The position numbers and the translations under genes are program-made. Below the pieces are notes generated by a model. It had not been told where the DNA came from. It saw nothing but the letters and a program-made list of their open reading frames with translations, and searched no databases. This document shows, piece by piece, positions 57,954-59,127 of a stretch of 59,127 nt of DNA. The DNA is from JAASSS01 sp021767745 (GTDB taxonomy: Bacteria; Pseudomonadota; Gammaproteobacteria; UBA5335): assembly GCA_034189165.1 (NCBI GenBank), contig JAXHVN010000045.1, positions 1 to 59,127 on the forward strand. The letters run 5' to 3'. Within the stretch, counting starts at the first letter, position 1. The number at the start of each line of letters is the position of its first letter.

Positions 57954-58493
57954 ATGTCACGCCCGCCGGCCGGCGGCGCACCACGGCGCCGCAACTGGAT
58001 GCTGTGGCTGTTCGTGCTGCTGGCAGGGGTCGGCGGCGGAGCGGTGTGGCAGCTGCAGGGCGCGGCGATGTTCTGGGCGCAGCTGCACGACAGCCTGCTG
58101 CTGCTGCTGCAGATCCTGCCGATCATCGTCTTCGCCATGCTGCTGGCCGGCTACTTCCAGGTGCTGGTGCCGCGTGAGCGCATGCGCCGCCAGCTCGGCG
58201 AGCAGAGCGGGCTGCGCGGCCTGCTGATCGCCACCGGGGCCGGCGCCATCACCCCCGGTGGACCGTTCGCCGCCTTTCCGCTGGTGCTGGCGCTGTACCA
58301 GGCCGGCGCGGGCTTCGGCACCTGCGTGGCCTACGTCACCAGCTGGTCGGTGCTCGGCCTGACGCGGGTGCTGGTGTTCGAGGTGCCGCTGCTGGGGCGC
58401 GATTTCGTGCTCGTGCGCCTGCTGGTGTCGTTGCCGCTGCCGCTGCTCGCCGGCTATCTGGCGAGGCATCTGGCGGGCGAGGGCGGCAGGTAA
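57954..58493 (+). CDS. half-size permease, first of a pair (ArsP/DUF318-like)
   Basis: A 179-residue inner-membrane protein with about five hydrophobic segments. The core SGLRGLLIATGAGAITPGGP followed by FAAFPLVLALYQAGAG and TSWSVLGLTRVLVFEVPLLG recalls one half of COG0701/ArsP-like permeases, which normally hold two such repeats in about 330 residues. The next gene, overlapping by one base, encodes the matching other half, so the two probably form a heterodimer. The substrate is unknown. It follows argG by 24 bases. Confidence 0.78.
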   Translation: MSRPPAGGAPRRRNWMLWLFVLLAGVGGGAVWQLQGAAMFWAQLHDSLLLLLQILPIIVFAMLLAGYFQVLVPRERMRRQLGEQSGLRGLLIATGAGAITPGGPFAAFPLVLALYQAGAGFGTCVAYVTSWSVLGLTRVLVFEVPLLGRDFVLVRLLVSLPLPLLAGYLARHLAGEGGR

Positions 58494-58987
58494 TGCTCGG
58501 TGCCACGGCGTTGCTGGCCGTCCTGCTCGCGGCGGCGGCGCTGTGGGCACAGCAGCGCGACGCCAGCCTGCATCGCCAGGCGGCGGAGCAGGGCCTGGCG
58601 CAGCTGCGCGGCCTGCTGCTGGTGCTGCCGGTCGCGCTGGTGGCGGCGGGCTTTCTGGGCGCGCTGATTCCGGAGGACAGGGTCGTGGCGCTGGTCGGCG
58701 GCGGCTCCGGGCTGCGCGGCATTCTGATCGCGAGCCTCATCGGCAGCATCCTGCCCGGCGGACCGATGGTCACCTTCCCCATCGTGGTGGTGCTGTTCGA
58801 TGCCGGCGCGGGAACGCCGCAGATGGTGGCGCTGCTGACTTCGTGGTCCGTCCTGGCGCTGCACCGCGTGCTGGCGTTCGAGATCCCGCTGGTCGGCGTC
58901 GCCTTCAGTCTGCGTCGGCTGGCGGCCTCGCTCCTGCTGCCGCCCATCGCCGGCCTGCTCAGCGCGGGATTGCTGCTGCTGTTCTGA
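58493..58987 (+). CDS. half-size permease, second of a pair (ArsP/DUF318-like)
   Basis: A 164-residue membrane protein with about five hydrophobic segments. Its core SGLRGILIASLIGSILPGGP, followed by MVTFPIVVVLFDAGAG and TSWSVLALHRVLAFEIPLVG, aligns closely with the preceding protein. The ATG shares one base with the upstream stop (TAATG), a tight coupling expected for obligate partners. Orientation in the membrane and substrate are unknown. Confidence 0.78.
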   Translation: MLGATALLAVLLAAAALWAQQRDASLHRQAAEQGLAQLRGLLLVLPVALVAAGFLGALIPEDRVVALVGGGSGLRGILIASLIGSILPGGPMVTFPIVVVLFDAGAGTPQMVALLTSWSVLALHRVLAFEIPLVGVAFSLRRLAASLLLPPIAGLLSAGLLLLF

Positions 58988-59127
58988 GCGGCGCGCAGGG
59001 CAACGGGCCATCGCGGCCGAGGCCAACCGCCGGCGGAGGTTGGGATGCCCGCGGCGCTATGGTCATGGCGGGCGAGGGAACGGGCGCGTCCGTGCTGATG
59101 AGGTGCCCGCTCGGGCCCGCTTCGCTG
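58988..59127. other. end of window, no supported gene
   Basis: The final 140 bases hold no convincing gene. GGAGG followed by ATG at 59045 opens a frame that stops after 17 codons. The frame starting near 59063 stays open to the window edge and could be the start of a gene, but nothing in it is recognisable. Confidence 0.5.

Noticed and set aside
59045..59098. Short open frame after GGAGG near the window end
   Set aside because: Only 17 codons long with no features. The Shine-Dalgarno match alone is not enough.
59094..59127. Hammerhead-ribozyme-like CTGATGAG followed by a GCCC/GGGC stem at the window end
   Set aside because: The required GAAA after stem II is absent and the helices I and III cannot be drawn from the available sequence.
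1..59127. CRISPR arrays, insertion sequences, integrases, prophage or toxin-antitoxin genes
   Set aside because: No regularly spaced direct repeats, transposase or integrase motifs, or phage genes were seen. The tRNA-Arg is followed directly by ktrB without an attachment-site duplicate.

Overview
The window is a GC-rich, gene-dense stretch of chromosome from a gammaproteobacterium. Several blocks are typical of that class: surE-pcm-yqaA-nlpD-rpoS, alaC-hom-thrC, prfB-lysS, the mlaFEDCB phospholipid-transport operon, grxD, and rnt overlapping pyrC. An AlkB-type membrane hydroxylase and a KtrAB potassium system suggest a marine, halotolerant or hydrocarbon-associated lineage (for example Nevskiales, Salinisphaerales or Ectothiorhodospiraceae). 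The genus cannot be fixed from the sequence alone.

Layout. (1) 38-2240: promoter and tRNA-Arg(ACG), then convergent ktrA-ktrB. (2) 2397-5662: a DUF748/AsmA-like protein, an exported two-repeat DUF4397 protein behind an AT-rich promoter with a TGTACA palindrome, and a convergent Smr nuclease-like gene. (3) 5784-9919: surE-pcm-yqaA-nlpD-rpoS, with an Mth938-domain gene converging on rpoS. (4) 9973-17546: alaC-hom-thrC, a phosphoglycerate-mutase-like gene, prfB with its programmed +1 frameshift, and lysS. (5) 17574-26239: ygfZ, a degenerate alpha/beta-hydrolase-like protein, two tandem paralogous exported proteins of about 480 residues that I cannot assign to a family, a D-aminoacylase-like amidohydrolase and the AlkB-like monooxygenase. 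This is the least conventional metabolic part. (6) 26382-35013, all on the minus strand: ppc, mlaB-mlaF, argF-argD and sodB. (7) 35187-42380: an orphan hydantoinase-B-type subunit, grxD, convergent rnt-pyrC, then a truncated acyl-CoA-dehydrogenase-like protein with a MoxR ATPase and a CoxE-like VWA protein. (8) 42389-56589: a tightly overlapping surface-polysaccharide cluster. It holds an initiating sugar-phosphate transferase, a flippase, a GNAT-like protein, a PIG-L deacetylase-GT2 fusion, two GT2 and two GT4 glycosyltransferases, a large HAD protein, an 86-residue protein and a sulfotransferase, closed by a convergent galE. (9) 56712-58987: argG and two adjacent half-size permeases that resemble each other.

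How the genes work together. The central blocks cover stress and stationary-phase control (RpoS, NlpD, SurE, Pcm), Thr/Ala/Arg synthesis, translation (PrfB, LysS, tRNA-Arg), anaplerosis (Ppc) and outer-membrane lipid asymmetry (Mla). The polysaccharide cluster appears to encode lipid-linked repeat-unit assembly and export with sulfate, acyl and deacetylation decorations, but no Wzy polymerase, Wza or Wzc is seen, so those must lie elsewhere. I found no CRISPR array, insertion sequence, integrase or prophage gene. No gap between genes exceeds 300 bases.

The best candidates for something undescribed are the tandem exported paralogues next to the deacylase and AlkB, the split permease pair, and the small and fused proteins of the polysaccharide cluster.
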